64,000 nucleotides of DNA, taken from contig NZ_JASZYR010000015.1 of assembly GCF_030316855.1 (NCBI RefSeq), forward strand, positions 1 through 64,000, read 5' to 3'. Under the pieces are notes generated by a model. That model was not told the origin of the DNA. It did no database searches and worked only from the letters and a program-made list of their open reading frames with translations. Positions within the stretch are counted from its first letter, which is position 1, and each line of letters begins with the position of its first letter. The DNA is from Variovorax sp. J22P240. Its GTDB lineage: Bacteria; Pseudomonadota; Gammaproteobacteria; Burkholderiales; Burkholderiaceae_C. The position numbers were made by a program, and so were the translations under genes. Below, piece after piece: positions 8,364-17,311 of this stretch.

Positions 8364-9028
8364 GGTTTCTTGAATATTCATGTGTGACGAGTAGGCTCGT
8401 CGACTGCGGCTGAGGGCCGGCCTTGGTCTTACCCAGTGAGCAAACGTGGCAACGATGCTTGCTTGGCATCGGCGAGTTTTGAGTTGCGACTGATGAGAGG
8501 GGCCGAGTCATCACCTTGCGGCGAGTTCCGGAAAATCCTCCATCGCGCGGACATAGTGGTCCAAGGCGGCCTCGCGCCGTCGGCGCCGGCGCAGCTCACG
8601 ATGCAGGATCCTGGAGACCGAGCTGCTGGTGAACACGGCGCAGATGCAATCGAGAAGAACGAGAAAAAATGGCGTCTGAGCGCCCACCCACCTCAATAAG
8701 GGAGGAGACATGGAAGTAAAACCGATAAATGGTTGATGCGGCCGGAACCCGTTCAGGTTTCCTTGGGCCATTGGCGGAAAAGTTAAGTCCTGCAGGCCGT
8801 AGCGGCGATTGCCTTACGGGGGAGCTGAACGGCGATCACGGATAGTGAGCAGTCTCTGCTCCTATTGACGATCCATATTGGGCCATCGCAAGAGTCGATG
8901 GACCATCAGACGAGTCCGAATCTCGTGGAGATATTTCAGTTGGGCGCTGTCACTCACTCGAGCGCTGAGTCGAACTGCGGCCGGGCTCCTGCGGAGCCTG
9001 AACTCGCCGCAGACCCGGCAAGGCCGCT
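8364..9028. other. Intergenic region between aqpZ and the flavodoxin-like gene
   Basis: About 665 nt without a confident gene. It contains the doubtful minus-strand frame at 8511-8711 and a nine-codon plus-strand frame (8710-8736, MEVKPING) behind an ideal GGAGGAG ribosome site. No tRNA or terminator was seen. Confidence 0.4.
8511..8711 (-). CDS. Possible small membrane protein
   Basis: A 66-residue frame from an ATG at 8711. A hydrophobic N-terminal segment (FFLVLLDCICAVF) is followed by a strongly basic stretch (ELRRRRRRE) and a helical tail (DHYVRAMEDFPEL). The layout suits a small single-pass protein, but there is no recognised family and no clear ribosome site. It may be a chance frame. 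Confidence 0.22.
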   Translation of the reverse strand: MSPPLLRWVGAQTPFFLVLLDCICAVFTSSSVSRILHRELRRRRRREAALDHYVRAMEDFPELAAR

Positions 9029-9538
9029 ATGCTGGGCGGCATGACTCCCAAGACGCTGCTCGTGGTCTATCACACGATGACCGGCGGCACTGAGCAGATG
9101 GCACAGGCCGCCGTCGAAGGCGCGCGCGACGAACCCGGCGTGCGCGTGCGTCTGCTGCGCGCGCCGGAGACACAGCCCGACGATGTGTTGGGTGCCGACG
9201 GCTACATGTTCGCCACGCCCGAAAACCTCGCCGCGATGTCCGGACTGATGAAGGACTTCTTCGACCGCTGCTACTACGCTGCACTCGACCGCGTGAACGG
9301 CCGGCCCTACGCCACGCTGGTCTGCGCCGGCAGTGACGGCCAGAACGCCGTGCGGCAGATCGACCGCATCGCCACCGGCTGGCGACTGCGCAGCATCGCG
9401 CCGGCATTGATCGTGTGTACCCATGCGCAGACGCCCGAGGCCATCGCCCAGCCCAAGAAGATTGGAGCCGAAGACCTCGCGCAGTGCCGGGAGCTGGGCG
9501 CTGCGCTGGCGGCGGGGCTGGCGCTTGGCGTGTACTGA
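9029..9538 (+). CDS. Flavodoxin-like NAD(P)H-dependent oxidoreductase
   Basis: A 169-residue cytoplasmic protein of the flavodoxin/WrbA superfamily. The N-terminal beta strand and FMN phosphate loop are clear (LLVVYHTMTGGTEQMA), followed by the FATPENLAAMSG flavin-contact region and a CAGSDGQNA segment. AAGG lies 5 nt before the ATG at 9029. A second ATG at 9041 (MTPKTLLVVYH) fits the usual family N-terminus and may be the true start. The role is probably FMN-dependent reduction of quinones or similar acceptors; the substrate is not predictable. Confidence 0.85.
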   Translation: MLGGMTPKTLLVVYHTMTGGTEQMAQAAVEGARDEPGVRVRLLRAPETQPDDVLGADGYMFATPENLAAMSGLMKDFFDRCYYAALDRVNGRPYATLVCAGSDGQNAVRQIDRIATGWRLRSIAPALIVCTHAQTPEAIAQPKKIGAEDLAQCRELGAALAAGLALGVY

Positions 9539-9720
9539 CGCCTCCTGACGGGCGAGCGAAGGATGCTCGTGGCCGGCCGCTGCGGCTAGACGGTTCGCAT
9601 GCCGCCTTGGCACGACACTCTCGGTCGTCATCAACTAGCGGCTGCGGATCCGGCCGGAAGCCGCGTCCTCTTCAGGAGGGGCTTCACCATCACCAAAGTG
9701 CACTTGCGCGGCCGTGGCGG

Positions 9721-11361
9721 ATGTGCATCATCGGGCGTTTCACGAAAGCAACACACGTGAGCGTTCCTCGACTGGCCGAAAGCCTGGGGCGGTTCCTCGT
9801 TCTGTGGACCGTTGCAGTCGTGCTGATGCTGATCGGCGATGCCGCGCATTCCCAGGAAGACCATGCGCCCGGCGCACCGCTGGCCGTGGCGAATCGCCCC
9901 GTGTTCGTGTTCCGCGCGCCGGCGTTCGGGTTGACGCCGCAGCAGCGGGCGGCCCGCGCGGCGGAACGAATCGGCGATCTGCCGGCAGCCCGGCTCAGGT
10001 CACCGGTGGACGTCTCGAGTTTCACCCACGAAGGCGCGCAGGGCTATGCAGTGATGCTCGAAGGCGAAGCCCTGTTCTCTTTGTTCCCCGGTGACCTGGA
10101 GCCCGGCGACCCGCCCCTCCAACAGGTCACGGCGAACGCGGCTCGGCGGCTGCACGAGGCGCTCCTGGCACGTTGGGAGCAGGGGAGCGCACGGCAGTTC
10201 GGCGTCTCCGTCGCGTGGACGGCCCTCGCGACCTTCATCCTCGTGCTGGTGATCGTCGCGCTACAGCGCCTTGCGCACGCGGTCGCCGCGCGGACGCTGG
10301 AGTTCCGCGAGCGTGTAGCGCATCGCCCCTTGCTCGACTGGCGGCGGATTCTCGTGTCGATGCTCGTCCACGTGATCCACTGGATCAAGGTCGCGTTCGC
10401 GCTGGTGGCGGTCTACATCTGGCTTGCCTTTGCGCTGGCCCGCTTCCCCTACACCCAGCCCTGGGGCGAGACGCTGGGCAGTTCCATGGTCCGGCTGGTG
10501 GGCCGGATGCTGGTCAACGTGCTGCATGCGCTTCCCGATCTCGCGACGGTCGGCCTCATCTTCCTGCTCGCTCACTGGAGCGTGCGAGGCCTGCATGCGA
10601 TGTTCGAGGCGGCGAGGGTGCGGGGTGTCACGTCGGCTGCACTGCAGGCCGACACCATCGGCGCTACGCGCCGGGTGAGCGCGGTGTTCGTATGGGTCTT
10701 CGCGTTGGTGGTCGCGTACCCGTTCGTTCCCGGGTCTCATTCGGACGCGTTCAAGGGCATCAGTGTCTTCTTCGGCGTGCTGGTGACCTTGGGTTCCTCG
10801 GGCCTGGTTTCCCAGATCATGGCGGGCTTCGTGCTGATTTACTCGCGTGCCCTGCGCGCGGGCGACTGGGTGCAGATCGGCGATGCGGAGGGCTACGTCG
10901 TGGACCTGGGCGCGCTCTCGACCAAGCTCCGGACTCGTCTGGACCAGGAAATCACCCTGCCCAATTCGGTGGTCATCGCCACGCGCATCGTCAACCAGAG
11001 CGACACGCGGAAGGCGCCCGGCGTGTCGCTGTCCAGTTCGGTGACGATCGGCTACGACGCGCCATGGCGCCAGGTCCACGCCATGCTCGAGATGGCCGCG
11101 AAGCGCACGCCGGACCTGCTCGAAACGCCCGAGCCGACCGTGCGGCAGATACGGCTGCTCGACTTCTACGTGGAGTACGAGCTCAACGTCTTCATGCGCG
11201 TCGGGGCGTTCAAGTTCGACGTGCTCTCGGCCCTGCACGCCAACATCCAGGACGTCTTCAATGAATACGGCGTGCAGATCATGTCGCCCAACTTCGTGAC
11301 GCAGCCCGACGAGCCGGTCCTGGTGCCGAAAGACCGGTGGTACACGCCCCCCGCCGACTGA
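9721..11361 (+). CDS. MscS-family mechanosensitive channel
   Basis: 546 residues from the ATG at 9721, or 534 from the GTG at 9757, which starts directly at the signal-peptide-like segment (GRFLVLWTVAVVLMLIGDA). A periplasmic domain of about 130 residues is followed by four to five membrane helices and the MscS core: pore helix (GVLVTLGSSGLVSQIMAGFVL), beta domain (ALRAGDWVQIGDAEGYV, TLPNSVV) and a C-terminal alpha/beta domain (FMRVGAFKFDVLSALHANI). It acts in the inner membrane as an osmotic release valve; the extra N-terminal domain places it in the larger MscS subgroup. No operon partner. Confidence 0.9.
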   Translation: MCIIGRFTKATHVSVPRLAESLGRFLVLWTVAVVLMLIGDAAHSQEDHAPGAPLAVANRPVFVFRAPAFGLTPQQRAARAAERIGDLPAARLRSPVDVSSFTHEGAQGYAVMLEGEALFSLFPGDLEPGDPPLQQVTANAARRLHEALLARWEQGSARQFGVSVAWTALATFILVLVIVALQRLAHAVAARTLEFRERVAHRPLLDWRRILVSMLVHVIHWIKVAFALVAVYIWLAFALARFPYTQPWGETLGSSMVRLVGRMLVNVLHALPDLATVGLIFLLAHWSVRGLHAMFEAARVRGVTSAALQADTIGATRRVSAVFVWVFALVVAYPFVPGSHSDAFKGISVFFGVLVTLGSSGLVSQIMAGFVLIYSRALRAGDWVQIGDAEGYVVDLGALSTKLRTRLDQEITLPNSVVIATRIVNQSDTRKAPGVSLSSSVTIGYDAPWRQVHAMLEMAAKRTPDLLETPEPTVRQIRLLDFYVEYELNVFMRVGAFKFDVLSALHANIQDVFNEYGVQIMSPNFVTQPDEPVLVPKDRWYTPPAD

Positions 11362-11387
11362 TGGCCCGAAGGTCTCGGGGGGTGCGA

Positions 11388-13001
11388 TCAGGCCCGCATG
11401 TCGGCGCGAATCATGTCCGCCGCCTTCTCGCCGATCATGATGGTCGGCGCGTTGGTGTTGCCGCCGCACAAGGTCGGCATGATGGATGCGTCGACCACGC
11501 GCAGACCCTCGACGCCGTGCACGCGAAGCCGCTCATCGACCACCGCGGCCGGATCGCTGGCCACGCCCATCTTGCAGGTGCCGACAGGGTGGTATTGCGT
11601 GTCGGCGCGATTGCGGATGTCCTCGGCAATGGCTGCGGAGTCGTTGCGATCGACCGGGTAGAGCATCTTGCCCCGGTAGGGATCGAAGGGGCTCGCCTCC
11701 AGAATGTCCATCTGAAGCTGCACGCCCTTCACCAGCAGGTCGAGGTCGCGCTGGTCGTCGAGGAACTTCGGGTCGATGAGCGGCGCCGCGCGCGGATCGC
11801 GGCTGGCCAGTCTCACGTTGCCGCGGCTGTGGGGGCGCAGCACCTCGATGTGGCAGGAGTAGCCGTGGCCGAGATGCACCTTGCGGCTGTGGTCGTCGAC
11901 CAACGCCACCACGAAGACCATTTGCAGGTCCGGCACGCTCACGCTCGGTGACGAGCGCACGAACGCACCCGATTCGGCGTAATTGGTCGTGACGAGGCCC
12001 GTTCGATGCTTCTTCCACTCCGGGATGGCGCGCGCCACCTTCAGGCCGCCGCGCAGGGACAGCCCGACGGTCGGTGAATCGCTGCGCGCGCGATAGCTCT
12101 GCACGTGGTCGATGTGATCCTGCAGGTTCTCGCCGACGCCTTGCAGGTCGCCGATCACCGGAATGCCCATCCGCTGAAGCGCCGCGCCGGGGCCGATGCC
12201 CGACAGCATCAGGAGCTGGGGCGAGCCGAAGGCGCCGGAGGAGAGGATCACTTCGCGACGCGCGCGAACCTGCTTCTCGGCCCCGGCAGCCGTGTAGGTG
12301 ACGCCGCACGCGCGGCGTCCTTCGAAATCGATGCGCGAGCTCAGCGCATTGGTTTTCACGCACAGGTTCGGGCGCGCGAGATGGGGCGTGATGTAACCCT
12401 TGGCAGCGCTGCAGCGCTCGCCGTTTTTCTGCGTCACCTGGTACATGAAGGAGCCGAACTGCTCGGCGCCGTTGTAGTCGGCCACGTTGGGCACGCCCTT
12501 CATCGCCGCTGCTCCCAGAAAGGCCTTGTTCAGCGCGCTGGGGCTGCGAAGCTCCGCGACGTTGAGCGGACCGCTGCTGCCGTGGTAGCTGCAGTTTCCG
12601 TGGGTCTCGTTGGCCTCTGCGCGCTTGAAGTAGGGCAGGACGTCTTCATACGACCAGCCCCGATTGCCGAGCGAGGCCCAGTGGTCGTAGTCCCAGCGGT
12701 TTCCACGGACGTACAGCATCGCGTTGGTCGAACTCGATCCGCCCAGCACCTTGCCGCGCGGCTGGTAGCCCCGGCGGCCGTTGAGCCCTTTCTGCGGCAC
12801 GGTCTTGAACGCCCAGTTCTTGTACGGAATCGGCAGCATGGCCACGACGCCGGCCGGTGCGTGGATGAAGACGCTGCTGTCCGCGCTGCCGGCTTCCAGC
12901 AGGCAGACCGTCACCCGGGGGTCCTCGCTCAGGCGTGACGCCACGACGCAGCCGGCCGAGCCGCCACCCACGACGACGTAGTCGAATTCCTCGATGCTCA
13001 T
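11388..13001 (-). CDS. GMC-family FAD alcohol dehydrogenase (choline dehydrogenase-like)
   Basis: 537 residues. The FAD-binding motif is at the N-terminus (YVVVGGGSAGCVVASRL), both GMC signatures are present (GKVLGGSSSTNAMLY near 90 and SSGAFGSPQLLMLSGIG near 260), and the C-terminal catalytic region reads YHPVGTCKMG and GGNTNAPTIMIGEKAADMI. It oxidises primary alcohols to aldehydes using FAD, probably donating electrons to the respiratory chain. Its ATG overlaps the stop of the upstream aldehyde dehydrogenase (ATGA), so the two are translationally coupled and probably act in sequence. BetA itself acts on choline; the partner dehydrogenase suggests a different alcohol. Confidence 0.92.
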   Translation of the reverse strand: MSIEEFDYVVVGGGSAGCVVASRLSEDPRVTVCLLEAGSADSSVFIHAPAGVVAMLPIPYKNWAFKTVPQKGLNGRRGYQPRGKVLGGSSSTNAMLYVRGNRWDYDHWASLGNRGWSYEDVLPYFKRAEANETHGNCSYHGSSGPLNVAELRSPSALNKAFLGAAAMKGVPNVADYNGAEQFGSFMYQVTQKNGERCSAAKGYITPHLARPNLCVKTNALSSRIDFEGRRACGVTYTAAGAEKQVRARREVILSSGAFGSPQLLMLSGIGPGAALQRMGIPVIGDLQGVGENLQDHIDHVQSYRARSDSPTVGLSLRGGLKVARAIPEWKKHRTGLVTTNYAESGAFVRSSPSVSVPDLQMVFVVALVDDHSRKVHLGHGYSCHIEVLRPHSRGNVRLASRDPRAAPLIDPKFLDDQRDLDLLVKGVQLQMDILEASPFDPYRGKMLYPVDRNDSAAIAEDIRNRADTQYHPVGTCKMGVASDPAAVVDERLRVHGVEGLRVVDASIMPTLCGGNTNAPTIMIGEKAADMIRADMRA

Positions 13002-14500
13002 GCTGTCTCTTTGGAGTTGGATGGGGTGGCGTGTGGTGCCGCAAGCTGGGGGTCGCCATGGCGGAGGAAGAACTTCAGTGCAAGTCGCTGGACGAACGTT
13101 CCGTAGGGCGGGTAGAAGAGGTCGATGGGGAAGAAGCGCTGGCGCTGGAACACAGTCTTCGCATGCGAGAGTTCACGGAAGCCTTCCTCGCCGTGATAGG
13201 TGCCCATGCCCGAGTTGCCGATGCCGCCGAAGGGCGCATCGTGGTTCACCACCTGCCAGCCCCAGTCGTTGACTGCGACGCCGCCCGAGTGCGTGCGGCG
13301 CAGCAAGTGGTCGCGCTCGCCGCCATCGTGGCTGAAACAGTACAGGGCCAGCGGGCGAGGGCGCTCGTTGATGAAGGCAATGGCTTCGTCCATGGTGTCG
13401 TACGGCACGATGGGCAGGATGGGGCCGAAGAGTTCCTCCTGCATCACGCGCATGTCGGGCGTCATGCCCGTCACGATGTGCAGGGGCATCTGACGTCCTT
13501 TGCCGGCCGGCAGGGGGGCGCAGGGCTCGACCCTGGCGCCCTTGGCGCGTGCGTCGTCCAGCAGCGACTTCACGCGCTGGAATTGCCGGTCGTTGACGAC
13601 GGCGGTGTAGTTCGCATTGCCGTCCGTGCGGTTGCCGTAGAAGCGATCAAAGGTGCGCCGCACGCCCGCGATGAAATCGTCGACGCGCTCGCGCGGCACC
13701 AGCGCGTAGTCGGGCGACACGCAGATCTGCCCGCAGTTGGCCGACTTGCCGTGCGTGATCCGCGTGGCCGCATCGCCGACGGGGTAGTTGCGCGTGACCA
13801 CCGCCGGGGACTTGCCACCGAGTTCGAGCGTGACCGGCGTCAGGTTGTCCGCAGCGGTGCGCATCACGATGCGCCCCACGGCCGGCGAACCGGTGAACAC
13901 GATGTGATTGAAGGGCAGCGAGGTGAAGACGTTGGGGTCGGTGAGTTCTTCGCCCACGACGGCCACCAGGTCCTCGGGGAAGACTTCCGCCAGCAGGGTC
14001 TTGAGCGCCGCGTTCGTCGCCGGCGTGACCTCGGGCATCTTGATCATCACGCGGTTGCCTGCGGTGATCGCCGCCGTGAGTGGCCCCAGGGCCAGGTAGA
14101 TCGGGAAGTTCCACGGCACGATGACGCCGACCACGCCCTTGGGTTGGTAGCGCACCTCGACGCGGTTGCTGAGGAACAGCAGTTCGGTCGAGCGGCGGCT
14201 TCGCTTCATCCAGCGACGCACGTGCGAGATGGCGTGGTTGAGTTCCAGCATCGAACCCAGCATGTCGAGCATCTTCGACTCGGCTTCCGAGCGGTATCCG
14301 AAGTCGCTGCTCATGGCCTCGGCCAGCACGTCCTGGTGGCGCTGGACCTGGCGCTTCAACGCCTTGAGGCGCGCTTGCCGCTCATCGACGCTGGGGTAGG
14401 GCTGCTCGCTGAAAGCCGCTTGCTGCGCGGCAAAGATGCGCAGCACGCGTTCGTTCGCGGCGGCCGCGGCTGCATGCCGCATGTCTGTGGTGTCGTTCAA
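12998..14500 (-). CDS. Aldehyde dehydrogenase (coniferyl-aldehyde dehydrogenase type)
   Basis: 500 residues, NAD(P)-dependent. It carries VVGVIVPWNFP for cofactor contacts, LELGGKSP with the general-base Glu, and NCGQICVSPDY with the catalytic Cys. The C-terminal YPPYGTFVQRLALKF stretch and the absent N-terminal extension are typical of the membrane-associated coniferyl/fatty aldehyde subgroup. The gene heads a two-gene operon with the GMC dehydrogenase and is divergent from an AraC-type regulator 152 nt away, which is the natural candidate to control it. Together they would convert an alcohol to an acid; the substrate is not visible. Confidence 0.92.
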   Translation of the reverse strand: MNDTTDMRHAAAAAANERVLRIFAAQQAAFSEQPYPSVDERQARLKALKRQVQRHQDVLAEAMSSDFGYRSEAESKMLDMLGSMLELNHAISHVRRWMKRSRRSTELLFLSNRVEVRYQPKGVVGVIVPWNFPIYLALGPLTAAITAGNRVMIKMPEVTPATNAALKTLLAEVFPEDLVAVVGEELTDPNVFTSLPFNHIVFTGSPAVGRIVMRTAADNLTPVTLELGGKSPAVVTRNYPVGDAATRITHGKSANCGQICVSPDYALVPRERVDDFIAGVRRTFDRFYGNRTDGNANYTAVVNDRQFQRVKSLLDDARAKGARVEPCAPLPAGKGRQMPLHIVTGMTPDMRVMQEELFGPILPIVPYDTMDEAIAFINERPRPLALYCFSHDGGERDHLLRRTHSGGVAVNDWGWQVVNHDAPFGGIGNSGMGTYHGEEGFRELSHAKTVFQRQRFFPIDLFYPPYGTFVQRLALKFFLRHGDPQLAAPHATPSNSKETA

Positions 14501-14627
14501 AACGTGTCTCCTTGTTTTTCGCGGAACGCCGAGGGGAGTGCCGCGCCTAGCCTTCGAATTTAGGGCTTCCCCTGAGCAACGCCTAGGTTCAAGTTCGACA
14601 CATTGGGGTGAAAATCTGCCAAAACAT

Positions 14628-14640
14628 CCGTCACTGACGG
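14628..14640. promoter_or_regulatory. Small perfect dyad upstream of the AraC-type gene
   Basis: CCGTCA-C-TGACGG is a perfect 6-bp inverted repeat with a one-base centre, 12 nt before the GTG of the regulator and inside the divergent promoter region. It could be an operator; there is no direct proof. Confidence 0.25.
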
Positions 14641-14652
14641 TTCCTCATCACC

Positions 14653-15723
14653 GTGTCCAAAGAAGCTCTCGCCAGCAAACCGGCTGCGCCGCGCATCGTG
14701 AGTCGCTACGGAAGCGACCTGGATGCGCCGACGCACAGCATGCTGGGGCTGGCGGCGCTGGTCGATGCGCTGGCGGCCCTCGGCGTCGGTGTGGACGCAA
14801 TCTTCGAGGGAACTGGCATCGCCTCGGGCGCCATCGCCGATCCGGAGGCGCGCATCTCCCATCGGCAGAAGATCGCGCTGTTCGACAACGTGATGCGCCT
14901 GAGCCCGGAACCGGCGATCGGCCTGATCGCCGGGCGGCGCCAGCGCATCTCGGATTTCGGCGTCTTCGGCTATGCGGTCCTGACCAGCGCGACGCTGGCC
15001 GATGCCGTCACCTTCGGAATCCAGCACGTGCGGCTGGTCGGCCCCGTGCTCGAAAAGAGCTTTCGGGTCGAGGGCGAGGTGGCCATCTTCGAAGGGCACG
15101 ACGTCATGGCGCTGGGCCCGCTGCTGCCCCTCGCATCGGAGTTCTGGTTCAGTTCGATCCACGCCTTGTTCTGCCGCGTTCTCGAGCGCCCCTACGAGAG
15201 TCGACGGCTCTTGCTGCCCTATCCGGCGCCGTCATACGCACGGCTTTACGAAGAGGTGTTGCTCTGCCCCGTGGAGTTCGACGCGGGCGTCATGCAATGG
15301 GAGTTCGACGCTGAGCTGCTGAACCTGCCGCTGCCCAATGCCAATCCCATCACGGCCGACGTGTGCGCGAGTTTCTGCGCCCGCATGCTGGAAGACATCG
15401 GCCAGGAGCATGCGCTGGTCAAGACCATCAAGGAGGCTTGCCTCAACCGGATGGACGACCTGCCGCGCGCAGAGCAGATGGCCGGGCAACTGCATCTGTC
15501 GACGCGCACGCTGCACCGCCGCCTCGTCGACGCCGGCACCAGCTACCAGGCCATCATCGATGGCATCCGCGAGCGGCTTGCCATCGAATTCCTCGAACGA
15601 ACGGACCTGTCGGTTGACGAGATCGCCGAGCGCAGCGGGTTTTCCGACGTGTCGAATTTCCGCAAGGCGTTCAAGAAGTGGACCGGCCAGACGCCGGCCT
15701 ACTTCCGCGATCGCGGACGTTGA
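14653..15723 (+). CDS. AraC-family regulator with N-terminal ligand domain
   Basis: 356 residues from a GTG start. The first about 220 residues form the arabinose-binding-like sensing domain of the OruR/ArgR-type AraC group (FGVFGYAVLTSATLADAV). The C-terminal 100 residues hold two helix-turn-helix motifs (MAGQLHLSTRTLHRRLVDAG and VDEIAERSGFSDVSNFRKAF). It is divergent from the aldehyde/GMC dehydrogenase operon and most likely activates it in response to its alcohol or aldehyde substrate. The ribosome site is weak. Confidence 0.92.
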   Translation: MSKEALASKPAAPRIVSRYGSDLDAPTHSMLGLAALVDALAALGVGVDAIFEGTGIASGAIADPEARISHRQKIALFDNVMRLSPEPAIGLIAGRRQRISDFGVFGYAVLTSATLADAVTFGIQHVRLVGPVLEKSFRVEGEVAIFEGHDVMALGPLLPLASEFWFSSIHALFCRVLERPYESRRLLLPYPAPSYARLYEEVLLCPVEFDAGVMQWEFDAELLNLPLPNANPITADVCASFCARMLEDIGQEHALVKTIKEACLNRMDDLPRAEQMAGQLHLSTRTLHRRLVDAGTSYQAIIDGIRERLAIEFLERTDLSVDEIAERSGFSDVSNFRKAFKKWTGQTPAYFRDRGR

Positions 15724-15747
15724 CGATTCCGACTCGCACCGGCTGGC

Positions 15748-16560
15748 TCAGCGCCGCGTGACCACCACTTCGAGATAGTCGCTGGGCACCACCAGCGATT
15801 CGGCGCCAGCGCGGTTCATGCGGTTCAGCAGGTCGGTCAGATCCTTCTCCAGCGCAGCTGCGCCGTCGGCGGGCAGCGCCGCGAAGGCCTTGTGGACCGG
15901 CCCGTACCAGTCGCGGAACACTTCGATGAAATGCGCCGCCGAGCGGTAGCGGAAGTTGAACTGGCGCGGTGTCACCGCGATGGCGGACGCATCGTCGCCG
16001 AAGAGTGAACGCAGGTGCGATTCCACGCCCCACAGCGAAGGCGGCTGAACCCCCGCCGGCGGCGGCAGGTGGCGCCCCAGGGTCTTGAACATCTGACCGA
16101 CAAAGCCCTCGGGCGTCCAGTTCGCCAGGCCGATCCGGCCGCCGGAGCGGCACACCCGCGCCATTTCGGCGGCGGCCTTGGCCTGATCCGGCGAAAACAT
16201 CACGCCGAATGTCGACAGCACGATGTCGAAGCTCGCCTTCTCGAAGGGCAGGGCTTCCGCATCGGCTTCCAGGAATGTCACCAGCAGGTGTTCCGCCTTC
16301 GCGCGCTCGGCGCCGCGTTCGAGCAGGCTGCCGACGTAGTCCGTCGAGGTCACGCGGGCGCCCCGGCGTGCCGCTGCCAGTGTGGCATTGCCGTTCCCGG
16401 CGGCGACATCGAGCACGCGCTCATCCCAGCGGATGTCGCAGGCTTCCGCCAACTGCTCGCCGACGAGTTGCAGCGTGGTGCCGATCACGGCGTAGTCTCC
16501 GCTGGCCCAGGCCGCCATCTGGCGGGTCTTCACGGCGCTGAAATCAATGGGTGCGTTCAT
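15748..16560 (-). CDS. Class I SAM-dependent methyltransferase
   Basis: 270 residues. The SAM-binding motif I (VLDVAAGNGNATLAAARRG, near 46-64), motif II (ADAEALPFEKASFDIVLSTFG) and post-motif regions match the UbiE/COQ5-like methyltransferase superfamily. It is cytoplasmic with an unknown acceptor. It stands alone, convergent with the AraC-type gene and divergent from the OsmC-family gene. Confidence 0.85.
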   Translation of the reverse strand: MNAPIDFSAVKTRQMAAWASGDYAVIGTTLQLVGEQLAEACDIRWDERVLDVAAGNGNATLAAARRGARVTSTDYVGSLLERGAERAKAEHLLVTFLEADAEALPFEKASFDIVLSTFGVMFSPDQAKAAAEMARVCRSGGRIGLANWTPEGFVGQMFKTLGRHLPPPAGVQPPSLWGVESHLRSLFGDDASAIAVTPRQFNFRYRSAAHFIEVFRDWYGPVHKAFAALPADGAAALEKDLTDLLNRMNRAGAESLVVPSDYLEVVVTRR

Positions 16561-16767
16561 CTCTCAAGGCTCCTTGTGGAATGAGGTTGCACTGTCGCGC
16601 GCAAGACGGCTCGGTGTCCTGACTGTGCGTCGGCTTTGCCTGTCCCATCGTCCGCGGGTGCTGCGCGAGCGTCTGCCCAGCCAACCGGCATAGGTCGTAT
16701 CGCACGTTGGCGCGGAGGCCCGACGAGCCCAGAATGGCAGGCATCCACCCGGTATGGAGAGCAACCC

Positions 16768-17301
16768 ATGGCAGCAGCAGACATCGCGGCGGCATGGCAG
16801 CGCGTGGAATCGGTGCTGCAGCGGCGTCCCGAAACCGGCCTTCACGACGACGCGCCGGCCACGGCGCGCTGGAGTGACGGCCTGCGGGTCGTCTCCAGCC
16901 ATGCGAACGGCACGCAGGTCGAGACCGACATGCCCGCGGAACTCGGCGGCAGCGGCGACCGCGTCTCGCCGGGCTGGATGCTGCGCGCGGGCTGGGCGTC
17001 CTGCACGGCCACGTGCATCGCGATGGCCGCCGCAGCCCAAGAGATCGAGCTCACGTCGCTCGAGGTTCGCGCCAGCAGCCGCTCGGACCTGCGCGGCCTG
17101 CTCGGCATGGCCGGCCCCGATGACGCGCCGGTGTACGCCGGACCCTGCGACATGCAGATGCACGTACGGATCTCGGCCCGCGGCGTTTCGGCCGACCGGC
17201 TGCGAGCGCTGGTCGAGGAAAGCTACCGCAGCTCGCCGATGGCCTGCGCCGTGCAGGATGCCCTGCCGGTGGCCCTGCACATCGACGTCGACGCCGACTG
17301 A
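16768..17301 (+). CDS. OsmC-family protein
   Basis: 177 residues from the ATG at 16768, with GGAGA upstream. The OsmC/Ohr fold is indicated by SPGWMLRAGWASCTATCIAM and the second cysteine motif SSPMACAVQDALPV. Candidate redox cysteines are Cys79, Cys83 and Cys160; OsmC/Ohr peroxidases use two cysteines to reduce organic hydroperoxides. The N-terminal RWSDGLRV segment is typical of the wider family. An AraC-type regulator starts 10 nt downstream, suggesting co-transcription. Confidence 0.85.
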   Translation: MAAADIAAAWQRVESVLQRRPETGLHDDAPATARWSDGLRVVSSHANGTQVETDMPAELGGSGDRVSPGWMLRAGWASCTATCIAMAAAAQEIELTSLEVRASSRSDLRGLLGMAGPDDAPVYAGPCDMQMHVRISARGVSADRLRALVEESYRSSPMACAVQDALPVALHIDVDAD

Positions 17302-17311
17302 GGGCCGTGCC

